Shown here: in pieces, positions 54,288 through 63,537 of the stretch
How the letters are laid out: every line of letters begins with the position of its first letter
Numbering within the stretch: position 1 is the first letter of the stretch
Origin: Paenibacillus popilliae ATCC 14706
GTDB lineage: Bacteria; Bacillota; Bacilli; Paenibacillales; Paenibacillaceae
Direction of reading: 5' to 3'
Assembly (NCBI RefSeq): GCF_000315235.1
Contig: NZ_BALG01000185.1
Span: 1-64,000, forward strand
DNA: 64,000 nucleotides
Translations under genes and position numbers: made by a program
Notes under the pieces: model-generated
The model's database searches: none
What the model was told of the DNA's origin: nothing
Seen by the model: the letters and a program-made list of their open reading frames with translations, nothing else

Positions 54288-54749
54288 ATGGCAAAGGAAA
54301 TGAAAATCGTGGTCTTTATGTTGGGAAGGGATGAATATGGCGTCGAAGTGGAGAAAGTGAAGACGATTGAACGGATGATGCCGATTACGCGTGTGCCGAA
54401 AACTTATGATTTCATCAAAGGAGTCATCAATCTGCGCGGGGTCGTCATTCCGGTCATCGATCTGCGCGGCCGCTTCGGCTTGCCGGAGGAGGAAGCGACC
54501 GATCAGACGCGGATTATCATTCTGGCGCATGCCGAACTGGAAGTCGGCTTCATCGTCGACAATGCGAGCGACGTTATGGATATCAATGAGGAGGACATCG
54601 AGCCGGCACCGGAAGTCGTGGGCGGCATTCAAGCGAAATATTTGCGCGGCGTAGCGAAAATCGGGGAAGACCGTCTTCTCATCATGCTGAATCTGGCGGA
54701 AGTGCTCAACAGAGGTGAAATCGTTAAGTTTGAGCAGCCGGAGGCATAG
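54288..54749 (+). CDS. cheW: Chemotaxis coupling protein CheW
   Basis: Adaptor between receptors and CheA. The 153-residue chain reads VVFMLGRDEYGVEVEKVKTI and IKGVINLRGVVIPVIDLRGR, both typical. GAGGAGGAACGGTCA precedes ATG 54288. It is followed by cheC after four bases. Confidence 0.97.
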   Translation: MAKEMKIVVFMLGRDEYGVEVEKVKTIERMMPITRVPKTYDFIKGVINLRGVVIPVIDLRGRFGLPEEEATDQTRIIILAHAELEVGFIVDNASDVMDINEEDIEPAPEVVGGIQAKYLRGVAKIGEDRLLIMLNLAEVLNRGEIVKFEQPEA

Positions 54750-54753
54750 CCCA

Positions 54754-55377
54754 GTGCATCTGTATGAACGTCTGGGCACCTTTAAGATGGATGTCCTGAA
54801 GGAAGTGGGGAACATCGGCGCCGGCAATGCCGCCACGGCGCTGTCCCGCTTGCTGAACCGCACCATCGATATGAAAGTGCCTCAAGCGCGCCTGATGCCG
54901 TTTGATTGCATCGCCGATGAGGTCGGCGGGCCGGATCAGGTGGTTATCACGATTTATTTCCGGGTTGAGGGCGATTCGCCCGGCCATCTTTTCTTCATGT
55001 TCGCTCCGGAGGCGGCTAAGGTGCTGCTCTCCTATCTGGCAACGGTGCCGTTGGAGGAAGGGGAGGGGTTCTCGGATTTGGAGCTGTCGGCCTTGGCCGA
55101 AATCGGCAATATTTTGGCCGGTTCGTACTTGTCCTCGCTGGCGGACTTCACCCGGATGACGATGTCTCCGACGGTACCCCAAGTGGCGATTGATATGGCG
55201 GGAGCGGTGTTGAATTACGGCATACTTCAATACGGGGAAATGGGGGACAGCGCGCTGCTTATCGACACGAAGTTTTTGGAAGGCTGCGACGAAGTGCAAG
55301 GCACCTTTTTCCTGATTCCCGATCCGGACTCTTTTTCCAAAATATTCGCCGCCTTGGGAGTGCCTTTACATGATTGA
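54754..55377 (+). CDS. cheC: CheY-P phosphatase CheC
   Basis: CheC dephosphorylates CheY-P and is regulated by CheD. Both active-site helices are present: LKEVGNIGAGNAATALSRLL and LAEIGNILAGSYLSSLADFT. GTG 54754 gives 207 residues, the family length. It overlaps cheD by eight bases. Confidence 0.95.
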   Translation: MHLYERLGTFKMDVLKEVGNIGAGNAATALSRLLNRTIDMKVPQARLMPFDCIADEVGGPDQVVITIYFRVEGDSPGHLFFMFAPEAAKVLLSYLATVPLEEGEGFSDLELSALAEIGNILAGSYLSSLADFTRMTMSPTVPQVAIDMAGAVLNYGILQYGEMGDSALLIDTKFLEGCDEVQGTFFLIPDPDSFSKIFAALGVPLHD

Positions 55378-55864
55378 AGAGTCCACCATTGTTAAAGTAA
55401 GTATGGCCGATTTGAATGTATGCCGCTTCGGATCCATACGTACGAACGGGCTAGGTTCCTGTGTCGGATTTACGTTGTATGACCCCATCGCCAAGATTGC
55501 GGGCATGGCTCATATTATGCTTCCCTCCTCGACCATAGCGCGGGAAGGTACGGTCAATATCGCTAAATATGCCGATACGGCCGTGCCCGAGCTGCTGCGG
55601 CGCATGGAATCCGAAGGGGCCAAGCAGGCGAGACTGCAGGCCAAAATGGCGGGCGGAGCCCAAATGTTCGCCTTTTCCTCCAACAATGAAATGATGCGAA
55701 TCGGTCCGCGCAATGTAGAAATTTGCAAGCTGCTGCTGGATCAACATCACATACCGTTATTGGCGGAGGATACAGGCGGATCATACGGGCGAACGATTGA
55801 ATTGCGCTGTGATGACGGCGTGCTCCAAATTCGAAGTGTACAACAGGGAGTAAAGGAAATATGA
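55370..55864 (+). CDS. cheD: Receptor deamidase CheD
   Basis: CheD deamidates receptor glutamines and binds CheC. The catalytic Cys and His are in GLGSCVGFTLYDP and GMAHIMLPSS, with the Thr/Asn-type segment IAKYADTAVPELL nearby. Length 164. It overlaps cheC and the next gene (ATGA). Confidence 0.95.
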   Translation: MIEESTIVKVSMADLNVCRFGSIRTNGLGSCVGFTLYDPIAKIAGMAHIMLPSSTIAREGTVNIAKYADTAVPELLRRMESEGAKQARLQAKMAGGAQMFAFSSNNEMMRIGPRNVEICKLLLDQHHIPLLAEDTGGSYGRTIELRCDDGVLQIRSVQQGVKEI

Positions 55865-56298
55865 CGATGAGAGGAACGATTCGTTGGAATTTTATAATCG
55901 GAATCGTCGGACTTGTCATCACTTTATTGCTTTCTTGGAGCAGCAATTTGTGGACAACCAGTCTGATTCGTGCGGCGATCGCATTTGCCGCCTGGTTCGC
56001 GCTTGGCTTCGCGATCCGCTTCGCGGCGGGCGTGCTGAGCACACCTGACGCCCAGGCGGCATCATCGGCGCCGAACGGAGAGGACAAAGGGAATCTGGTT
56101 GATATGACGACGCCGGATGAGAGCGATATGCTCCACGAGATGCTGCGTCCGATCTCCAATGAGGATAAGCCAACCGAGCGGGAAGACGATAACGGACAAG
56201 CATTTCAACCGTTAAACCCGCCCAAGCTCGTGACCAAAGAACCGCAGCCGGATGCGGGGCAATTGGCACAAGCTGTTCGTCACCTGACACAAAAGTAA
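55861..56298 (+). CDS. Membrane protein between cheD and sigD
   Basis: A 145-residue protein with two N-terminal transmembrane segments (FIIGIVGLVITLLLSWSS and AAIAFAAWFALGFAIRFAAG) and a polar, acidic cytoplasmic tail. The C-terminus AGQLAQAVRHLTQK resembles a short docking helix. I do not recognise a characterised family. Bacillus subtilis has swrB (ylxL) after sigD, and this protein may play a related role; that is only positional. Its ATG overlaps the cheD stop. Confidence 0.75.
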   Translation: MTMRGTIRWNFIIGIVGLVITLLLSWSSNLWTTSLIRAAIAFAAWFALGFAIRFAAGVLSTPDAQAASSAPNGEDKGNLVDMTTPDESDMLHEMLRPISNEDKPTEREDDNGQAFQPLNPPKLVTKEPQPDAGQLAQAVRHLTQK

Positions 56299-56313
56299 GG
56301 AGGCTGACTGTCG

Positions 56314-57099
56314 GTGAGCATTCAGAAAATCAAACCGTGCTCTCATAGTGAGCTTTGGGAACAGTGGAAGGATAATGGGGATGTCGAGGCGAAGAAACAA
56401 CTTATTAAAATTCACTTGCCCATCGTCGAATTCGTCGCGAACAAGCTCGCCGCCGGGCTGCCTCGCAACGTCAGCAAGGACGATCTTTCCAGCCACGGCG
56501 TCATGGGCCTGATCGACGCGATCGAGAAGTTCGACTACCAGCGCGGCCTCCAGTTCGAGACGTACGCCTCTTGGCGCGTGCGCGGTGCGATTCTGGACGG
56601 TCTGCGGCAGGGCGATTGGGTGCCGCGTTCCGTACGTGAGAAGGCGAAAAAAGTCGAAGAAGCCTACCAGCAGCTTGAGCAGCGGTATTTGCGGTCCGTA
56701 TCGGACAGTGAAATGAGCGAATATTTAAATGTGAGCGAGCAAGAATTCCAGGGGATGCTGCATGACGTGAACATTATGTCCGTCTGCTCATTGGAGGACC
56801 CAATCCGCGAGGATGAGTCCGAGACGCGCTTGTCCTTATTGGTGGATGATAAGGCCAAAAACCCGGAAAGCAAAGTGAATGAGCACTACTTGAAGGAATC
56901 GCTTATCTATGGAATCGAGAAGCTGACCGAGAAGGAGCGGATGGTCATCTCGCTCTTCTACTACGAGGATCTGTCCCTGAGCGAGATCGCCGAAGTGATG
57001 TCGCTGTCTCCTTCCCGTATTTCCCAGCTTCATTCCAAAGCGATTTTGCGTCTCCGAACGGCATTGGAGAAACATAAGAGCATGCTGCTGGAAGCGTAA
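56314..57099 (+). CDS. sigD: RNA polymerase sigma-D (FliA family)
   Basis: Sigma factor for late flagellar, chemotaxis and autolysin genes. The 261-residue protein has region 2 (GLIDAIEKFDYQRGLQFETY ASWRVRG) and region 4 (YYEDLSLSEIAEVMSLSPSR, ISQLHSKAILRLR). The GTG at 56314 follows AAGGAGGCTGACTGTCG. Position near the 3' end of the fla/che operon matches Bacillus, where distance from the promoter influences its level. Confidence 0.97.
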   Translation: MSIQKIKPCSHSELWEQWKDNGDVEAKKQLIKIHLPIVEFVANKLAAGLPRNVSKDDLSSHGVMGLIDAIEKFDYQRGLQFETYASWRVRGAILDGLRQGDWVPRSVREKAKKVEEAYQQLEQRYLRSVSDSEMSEYLNVSEQEFQGMLHDVNIMSVCSLEDPIREDESETRLSLLVDDKAKNPESKVNEHYLKESLIYGIEKLTEKERMVISLFYYEDLSLSEIAEVMSLSPSRISQLHSKAILRLRTALEKHKSMLLEA

Positions 57100-57154
57100 A
57101 TGACAACTAGAGGGGAACGAAAATAAACCGATAAAACCGAAAGGGGGATTTTTC

Positions 57155-58561
57155 ATGAGTACGGCAGTGGCTTTGGAAGATTATGTAGTAGTTACGATTT
57201 CTGAAGACAAGTTGTATGGCTATATTCAATTTGCCAAATTCGAGCCCACGTTTCAATGCACGGTGGAACAACTGGAGACATTGCTGCATAGCAATAACGT
57301 ACACTTCGGCATTCAAACACGGGTACTGCAGGAGATTGCCTCGAATCCGCAAACCTTTGCGCGCGGCGAAACGATGATTGCTCATGGGAAGGCACCCGAA
57401 GACGGTGAAGACGGCTCCGTTCGTCTCCTGGTACGCACGGGCAAGCAGGATCACAAGCCGATTGAGCAGGTGGACGGGACAGTTGATCTGAAGGAAGTCA
57501 AGCCGTTGGATAATGTAAGAAAAGGACAAATGATAGCCCAACGCATTCCTCCAACTGATGGTATCCCTGGTATCTCCGTAACGGGAGAGCCGATCAAGTC
57601 GAAGCGAGGACGCGACGCGAAATTCAAAATCGGGAAGAACGTCGTCGTCGATCCGGAAGAACGAGCGATGTATTCTGCGATTGACGGCCTCATCTCGCTC
57701 ACCGGCCGGGACAAGCTGAACGTCTTCCCGGTCTATGAAGTGAACGGAGATGTCGACTACACGACAGGGAACATCGACTTTGTCGGGACCATCGTCATTT
57801 GGGGCAATGTCCTGAGCGGCTTTCGCGTCAAAGCATCGGGCGATATCCGTATTTACGGCGGCGTAGAAGGGGCACAGATCGAGGCCGACGGCTGCGTCGA
57901 GATTAGCGGAGGCATCATCGCAGGGAACAAAGGCTGCGTCAAGGCGGGTACGCATGTAAAATGTAGCTTCATCCAGGAAGGGAATGTGAATGCGGCGACC
58001 GACGTGATGGTAACGCAGAGCATCATGCATTCCACGGTACGGGCCGGTACGCAGGTCATCTGTCAAGGAACCAAAGGACTTATTGTCGGAGGCGTGATTC
58101 AAGCGGGAGATAGGGTCATAGCTCGCACCATCGGCAACTCGATGTCTACCGCGACGACCATCGAGGTAGGCGTGAGGCCGGAGCTGCGGAACGAGCTGGC
58201 GGAGCTCCGCCAAAAATTTAAAACAAGCCTGGAAAATTTAGAGAAAACGAAGAAAGCACTTTGTATTTTGGATCAATTGGCGTCTGCAGGCCAGCTCTCG
58301 AGCGACAAAGCGGCGATGCGGAGCAAGCTGAGTTCCACCAAGAAGCAGGCCGAGGAGCAGCAGTCGGACATGCGGGATCGCATGTTCGAGATTGAGAAGG
58401 TGTTGGAAGAAACCGCTTCGGCTTCGGTCGATGTGTTCAATGTGATATATGGCGGGGCTAAAATTGTAATCGGCCACAATGCGCGGTATGTGAAGGATGC
58501 GGCGAAGAGGATCTCTTTCCGGATGCTTGACGGCAATATTACGATGTCTTCAGATTTGTAA
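57155..58561 (+). CDS. fapA: FapA (DUF342) flagellar assembly protein A
   Basis: A 468-residue FapA/DUF342-family protein. The N-terminal domain includes IAQRIPPTDGIPGISVTGEP and the right-handed parallel beta-helix has NGDVDYTTGNIDFVGTIVIW, then GGVEGAQIEADGCVEISGGI. A coiled coil (about residues 345-410) follows. Family members affect the cell pole, curvature or flagellar localisation in Gram-negatives; the Firmicute role is not established. GAAAGGGGGATTTTTC precedes the ATG. Confidence 0.9.
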   Translation: MSTAVALEDYVVVTISEDKLYGYIQFAKFEPTFQCTVEQLETLLHSNNVHFGIQTRVLQEIASNPQTFARGETMIAHGKAPEDGEDGSVRLLVRTGKQDHKPIEQVDGTVDLKEVKPLDNVRKGQMIAQRIPPTDGIPGISVTGEPIKSKRGRDAKFKIGKNVVVDPEERAMYSAIDGLISLTGRDKLNVFPVYEVNGDVDYTTGNIDFVGTIVIWGNVLSGFRVKASGDIRIYGGVEGAQIEADGCVEISGGIIAGNKGCVKAGTHVKCSFIQEGNVNAATDVMVTQSIMHSTVRAGTQVICQGTKGLIVGGVIQAGDRVIARTIGNSMSTATTIEVGVRPELRNELAELRQKFKTSLENLEKTKKALCILDQLASAGQLSSDKAAMRSKLSSTKKQAEEQQSDMRDRMFEIEKVLEETASASVDVFNVIYGGAKIVIGHNARYVKDAAKRISFRMLDGNITMSSDL

Positions 58562-58620
58562 GTGCATGTTCTAGCGGATTTTTTGAACGTTCTCAATCAA
58601 GCGATTGCTGGGGTGATGAG

Positions 58621-58935
58621 ATGAATGTGAAGCCGGTAGAGTTGCAAATCGCAATAACTAGGACGCAAGAGGCATCGGAGGTTCATCAACAGCAGCAGCA
58701 GCGTCCTGCTACCGAACAGATGCTTTTGAACGAGCAAGCGGAGAAGATGACGAAAAAGCGGCGCGAGCGCAACGAGCAGGTAGAAACTGCGCAGGAGGCC
58801 CGGATCCGGGATAAGGCAAAGCGCGACCCATCGCACGCGGACGGATCCGGCCCCGAGTCGGAGCCAGCAGCTCCTCTGCCGGCTGTTCCCGCAGAGCACC
58901 CTTACAAAGGAAATCATATTGATTTCACGTGCTGA
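58621..58935 (+). CDS. Conserved-type small charged protein downstream of fapA
   Basis: A 104-residue, highly charged protein: a Gln run (HQQQQQR), a lysine/arginine-rich helix (KMTKKRRERNEQ) and a Pro-rich tail ending HPYKGNHIDFTC. The HPYKGxHIDF-type end is the only part that looks motif-like. No signal peptide or membrane segment. Family unknown to me. The GGGGTGATGAG before ATG 58621 is an acceptable RBS. It is followed by a hairpin. Confidence 0.7.
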   Translation: MNVKPVELQIAITRTQEASEVHQQQQQRPATEQMLLNEQAEKMTKKRRERNEQVETAQEARIRDKAKRDPSHADGSGPESEPAAPLPAVPAEHPYKGNHIDFTC

Positions 58936-58961
58936 ACACGTGCTGAATCGGTAACGCTGAC

Positions 58962-58997
58962 CACCTTGTCTACAAGGTGCCACGTTGCCTTTTTTGC
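58962..58997 (+). terminator. Possible terminator after the small charged protein gene
   Basis: CACCTTGT and ACAAGGTG pair around CT. A run of six T lies about ten bases later, so termination may be partial. Confidence 0.5.
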
Positions 58998-59101
58998 CGT
59001 AACGGCGGCCATGATGGGTGCGGGTGAAGCAAGAGATGGATGCCCTGCATTCGCACTGGAGCGCAAAGAGTCTGACCACAGCTGAAAAGGAGGTGCCCGC
59101 G

Positions 59102-59710
59102 ATGGGACCTTGGATCTATGTAGCGCTGCTGGGGGCGGTCCTTGTCGTGCTTGGCCTGCTCAGGCCGAGAACAGGGAACGACAGTACCGAGCTTCGGCAC
59201 AATATGGAGGAGACGCTTGAGCATTATATGCGAGAGCTGGAAACCGATAACGAGAAATTGATCAGCGTGATTGAGCAGATGAAAAAAGAAGGGCAGTTGA
59301 CGGACGAGGCGCTGAGGAAGCGAATTGACCAGCTTGAGCAAAGATGGAGCCGAAGCGAGGAACGGCATGCGGCTCTGGAAGCGCGTGTGGCGGAGCAGCA
59401 GGCAGTCCGCTTGTGGAACGGACAGGCTCCCGCGCTGCAGAGGGTGGAAGCGGTGGAGACGGCAGCGCCGCATTCCATGCCGATGGAAGCAGCTTCCCTT
59501 CCTCCGGAGGCAGAGCCTGTCCAGGATGCACGAGCGCAAGCGGATTCCGAGACGCCGGAGCCTTCTTTGATTCGCAGCCGGTATCCGGAGCTGTTCGCCC
59601 TGGCCGATGAGCAGGTGCCTGCGAACCAGATTGCCGAGCGGCTGTCCATGCCGATAGGCGAAGTTCAGCTTATTATCCAACTTGGCATACAGGAGGTCGG
59701 CCGTGTTTAA
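59102..59710 (+). CDS. Single-pass membrane protein with coiled coil and HTH-like C-terminus
   Basis: A 202-residue protein: one N-terminal transmembrane segment (WIYVALLGAVLVVLGLL), a coiled coil (about 25-100, VIEQMKKEGQLTDEALRKRI), a variable linker and a C-terminal region SRYPELFALADEQVPANQIA followed by ERLSMPIGEVQLIIQLG, which reads as a helix-turn-helix. Small proteins of this layout occur after fapA in Paenibacillus-type operons; function is unknown. AAAAGGAGGTGCCCGCG decides ATG 59102. Confidence 0.75.
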   Translation: MGPWIYVALLGAVLVVLGLLRPRTGNDSTELRHNMEETLEHYMRELETDNEKLISVIEQMKKEGQLTDEALRKRIDQLEQRWSRSEERHAALEARVAEQQAVRLWNGQAPALQRVEAVETAAPHSMPMEAASLPPEAEPVQDARAQADSETPEPSLIRSRYPELFALADEQVPANQIAERLSMPIGEVQLIIQLGIQEVGRV

Positions 59711-60260
59711 AGATCGTCGGTTACTTATCGGACTTGGCGCAGGGATGATTTGTGGCAGCCTGCTGCTTCAGCTGATGCTTTTCGGCGAGCGCGCCGCCGA
59801 GCCGCTGACAGAACCGGAACTGCGCAGACAGGCGGAACGGGCCGGTTATGATCTGATTCCGCGCGGCGCGATGGCGAACGGAACGGAGGAAGGCGGAAGC
59901 GCGACCCAGCCGCAAGCGCCTGCAAGCAATGGAACACCGCGTCAGCAGGAGGGCGTGGAGAAGAAGGCGGCCGGCGGCAGCGACTCGGCGGCGGAGCCGG
60001 GTTCATCCGCTGAGAAGAAGCAGGATCCTCCCTCTGAGGTGGAACAGGAGGCGAAGATTAAGGTGGCCTACGGCAGCGGTTCCCGGGATATCGCCAAGCA
60101 GTTGGCCGAAGCGGGAATTGTTGAGAGCGCGGAGGAGTTCGAACGCTATGTTGCCAACCAGAAGAAGCAAGGCAAGCTGCGGACGGGTACGTTCCGGTTC
60201 CCTGTTCCCTCCACAAAGGAGGAAGCGCTGCGAATCCTTACCAGCAAGCCGAACGGCTAG
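59703..60260 (+). CDS. Membrane protein with MltG/YceG-like domain
   Basis: A 185-residue protein starting at GTG: FKDRRLLIGLGAGMICGSLL is a membrane anchor, followed by a disordered Ala/Glu/Gly linker. The C-terminal part KVAYGSGSRDIAKQLAEAG, then LRTGTFRFPVPSTKEEAL, resembles the LysM-like part of the MltG (YceG) endolytic transglycosylase. The catalytic domain is missing, so it is probably a peptidoglycan-binding or accessory protein. It overlaps the previous gene by eight bases. Confidence 0.75.
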   Translation: MFKDRRLLIGLGAGMICGSLLLQLMLFGERAAEPLTEPELRRQAERAGYDLIPRGAMANGTEEGGSATQPQAPASNGTPRQQEGVEKKAAGGSDSAAEPGSSAEKKQDPPSEVEQEAKIKVAYGSGSRDIAKQLAEAGIVESAEEFERYVANQKKQGKLRTGTFRFPVPSTKEEALRILTSKPNG

Positions 60261-60384
60261 TTGCTCAACGCGGCGTTATTGTTCTGGGAGATGTTTTTTC
60301 AACGATGTATGTATTGGCCCAATCTAAAAATGTCATACACTCCCTAAGTAGGGGGACATTTTGTAAGACATTGAACAATCGTTG

Positions 60385-60413
60385 TTGCAACTCATGGGTC
60401 ATTATGGTATATT
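60385..60413 (+). promoter_or_regulatory. rpsB promoter
   Basis: TTGCAA (60385-60390), a 17-base spacer and TATATT (60408-60413) lie about 125 bases before rpsB. Confidence 0.75.
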
Positions 60414-60419
60414 AATTAA

Positions 60420-60538
60420 CGGTGCTAAGAACACACGTCGATCAATTTCTGCAAGGGTGCTCTGTCTCATCGGGCGGAGTCTTGGAGGAAGATGACATCG
60501 GCGGAGGACAAATAACCATATTGGGAGGTGCAGTGAAG
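60420..60538 (+). promoter_or_regulatory. rpsB 5' leader
   Basis: A leader of about 120 bases between the promoter and rpsB, purine-rich and able to pair in several ways. Ribosomal-protein leaders of this size often mediate autoregulation, but I do not recognise a known motif. GGGAGGTG lies eight bases before the start codon. Confidence 0.4.
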
Positions 60539-61237
60539 ATGGCAGTTATCTCCATGAAGCAGCTGTTGGAAGCTGGGGTACACTTCGGTCACCAGACTCG
60601 TCGTTGGAACCCGAAAATGGACAAATATATCTTCACCGAACGTAACGGCATTTACATTATTGACTTGCAAAAGACAGTGAAAAAAGTCGAGGAAGCTTAC
60701 AATTTCGTAAAATCCCTCGCCGCTGAGAACGGGACAATCCTGTTCGTCGGCACGAAGAAGCAAGCTCAAGATTCCGTGAAGGAAGAAGCAGAGCGCTGCG
60801 GAATGTACTATATCAACCAACGTTGGTTGGGCGGTACGCTCACGAACTTCCAGACGATTCAGAAGCGCATCGATCGCCTGAAGCAGCTGGAAGCGATGGA
60901 GCAAGACGGTACATTTGAAGTGCTGCCTAAGAAAGAAGTTATCTTGCTCCGCAAAGAGCAAGAGCGTCTGGAGAAATTCCTGGGCGGTATCAAAAATATG
61001 AAGGGCTTGCCTAGCGCATTGTTCATCATCGATCCTCGCAAAGAACGCATTGCGGTGGCGGAAGCTCGCAAATTGGGCATCCCAATCGTAGGTATCGTTG
61101 ACACGAACTGCGATCCGGACGAGATCGATTATGTTATCCCTGGTAACGACGATGCGATCCGCGCAGTCAAGCTGCTCACTTCGAAAATGGCAGACGCGAT
61201 TGTCGAAGCGCATCAAGGCGAAGAAGCATCCGCGTAA
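60539..61237 (+). CDS. rpsB: 30S ribosomal protein S2
   Basis: The 232-residue S2 starts [20 protein letters not shown] and contains [20 protein letters not shown] and [23 protein letters not shown] 60539 is decided by GGGAGGTGCAGTGAAG; an open frame extends upstream to 60422 without similarity. A terminator separates it from tsf, so the pair may be only partly cotranscribed. Confidence 0.98.
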   Translation: MAVISMKQLLEAGVHFGHQTRRWNPKMDKYIFTERNGIYIIDLQKTVKKVEEAYNFVKSLAAENGTILFVGTKKQAQDSVKEEAERCGMYYINQRWLGGTLTNFQTIQKRIDRLKQLEAMEQDGTFEVLPKKEVILLRKEQERLEKFLGGIKNMKGLPSALFIIDPRKERIAVAEARKLGIPIVGIVDTNCDPDEIDYVIPGNDDAIRAVKLLTSKMADAIVEAHQGEEASA

Positions 61238-61266
61238 TATAACAGCTTGCATTTGGATGAACAAAT

Positions 61267-61310
61267 AAGGGTGGTTGGCAGGTGATTCACCTCTCACCGC
61301 CCTTTTTTTA
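61267..61310 (+). terminator. Terminator between rpsB and tsf
   Basis: AAGGGTGGT pairs with ACCGCCCTT, with an inner AGGTGA/TCACCT stem, followed by TTTTTT. Partial readthrough to tsf is likely. Confidence 0.85.
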
Positions 61311-61380
61311 AGCGGTACGAATAGCTTGAATCCTCCCGGTATCACGCTGGGGCATATCTCATTGATGGAGGGAATTAGGC

Positions 61381-62034
61381 ATGGCAGTTAATGCAGGTGC
61401 AGTTAAAGAATTGCGTGAAAAAACAGGCGCAGGTATGCTTGATTGCAAAAAAGCATTAGAGGAAGCAAATGGCGATCTGGAAAAAGCGGCTGAATTGCTT
61501 CGTGAGAAAGGCTTGGCGGCAGCAGCGAAAAAAGCGGGCCGCGTAGCTACGGAAGGCGTCGTTGAATCCTACATCCACGCTGGCGGACGCATCGGCGTCC
61601 TGGTAGAGATCAACTGCGAGACGGACTTCGTCGCGAAGACGGATCAATTCAAGGAATTCGCACGCGACATCGCGATGCAAATCGCGGCAGCTTCGCCGAA
61701 ATTCGTTCGTCGCGAAGAAGTGCCTCAAGAAGAGATCGAGAAAGAAAAAGAAATTTTGAAGGCGCAAGCGCTGAACGAAGGCAAGCCTGAAAAAATCGTC
61801 GAAAAAATGGTCGAAGGTCGCATCAACAAATATTTCGAAGAGTTCTGCTTGCTGGAGCAATTCTTCATCAAGGATCCGGACAAGACAATCGAGACGCTGC
61901 TGAACGAAAAAATTGCAGCGATCGGTGAAAACATTTCGATCCGCCGCTTCGTTCGTTACGAGCTGGGCGAAGGCTTGGAGAAAAAAGAAGATAACTTTGT
62001 TGAAGAAGTCATGGCGCAAGCGAACTTGAAGTAA
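61381..62034 (+). CDS. tsf: Elongation factor Ts
   Basis: Nucleotide exchange factor for EF-Tu. The N-terminal UBA-like part is [20 protein letters not shown] and the exchange motif is [17 protein letters not shown]. At 217 residues it is of the short form: the second core repeat is reduced, as in several Firmicutes and Thermus, compared with about 290 in Bacillus subtilis. GGAGGGAATTAGGC precedes the ATG. Confidence 0.97.
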   Translation: MAVNAGAVKELREKTGAGMLDCKKALEEANGDLEKAAELLREKGLAAAAKKAGRVATEGVVESYIHAGGRIGVLVEINCETDFVAKTDQFKEFARDIAMQIAAASPKFVRREEVPQEEIEKEKEILKAQALNEGKPEKIVEKMVEGRINKYFEEFCLLEQFFIKDPDKTIETLLNEKIAAIGENISIRRFVRYELGEGLEKKEDNFVEEVMAQANLK

Positions 62035-62093
62035 TCCTGGTCAATGGGCGCTTCCGTTCATAAACTGCTAGCAATCAACAGTCGGGCTGGAAA

Positions 62094-62123
62094 AGATGGA
62101 ACACGTAGTGTTCCTTCTTTTTT
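62094..62123 (+). terminator. Terminator between tsf and pyrH
   Basis: GGAACAC (62098-62104) pairs with GTGTTCC (62108-62114) around GTA and is followed by TTCTTTTTT. Confidence 0.85.
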
Positions 62124-62149
62124 AGCACGTTGTTAAAAGTGGAGGGTAA

Positions 62150-62880
<731 letters not shown>

Positions 62881-62881
<1 letters not shown>

Positions 62882-63435
62882 TGCCACAATCAGTAAAGAA
62901 ACACGCAGAAGAACGTATGGAAAAGGCAATTGTGGCTTTGAAGCGCGATTTGGCTACGCAGCGCGCCGGACGTGCTTCCGCCGCGCTGCTTGATCGTATT
63001 CAAGTCGAATATTACGGTGCGATGACGCCAATCAATCAATTGGCGAACATCAGCACGCCGGATCCGCGCACGCTGCTGATCCAACCCTGGGACAATAGCT
63101 CGCTCGGAGAGATTGAACGCGCGGTCATGAAGTCGGATCTTGGCTTGACGCCAGCCAATGATGGCTCCATCATCCGCATCTCTATTCCGGCATTGACCCA
63201 GGAGCGTCGTACGGAACTTGTGAGACAGACGAAGAAATTCGGTGAAGACGCGAAGGTAGCCATCCGCAACATCCGCCGCGACGCGAACGATGACATCAAG
63301 AAGCTGGAAAAAACCGATATTTCGGAAGATGATTCCCACCGTCATCAAGAGGATATTCAGAAGATGACGGACAAATATATCGCGGAAGTCGATAAAGTAT
63401 TGGCAGCAAAAGAAAAAGACATTATGGAAGTCTAA
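62881..63435 (+). CDS. frr: Ribosome recycling factor
   Basis: Releases ribosomes after termination together with EF-G. The 184-residue product has [20 protein letters not shown], then LIQPWDN and [23 protein letters not shown] start overlaps the pyrH stop, with AAAGGGAGTGTAGACT upstream. Confidence 0.97.
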
Positions 63436-63537
63436 TGAAGGCGCACCGCAATGTGCGACATCTTAATGCCCCTCCGCACGGTGGGGTTTATTGTCTTTTT
63501 CCGGTGCCGGTTTTATCAACAGGTTGGAGGAGACCGA

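Noticed and set aside
58961-59101. Extra start for the 202-residue membrane protein at 59018
   Set aside because: The upstream codons show no membrane or family pattern, while ATG 59102 has a perfect AGGAGGTG site.
60422-60538. N-terminal extension of rpsB
   Set aside because: S2 begins at the ATG with [11 protein letters not shown] and a strong RBS; the upstream frame is leader sequence.
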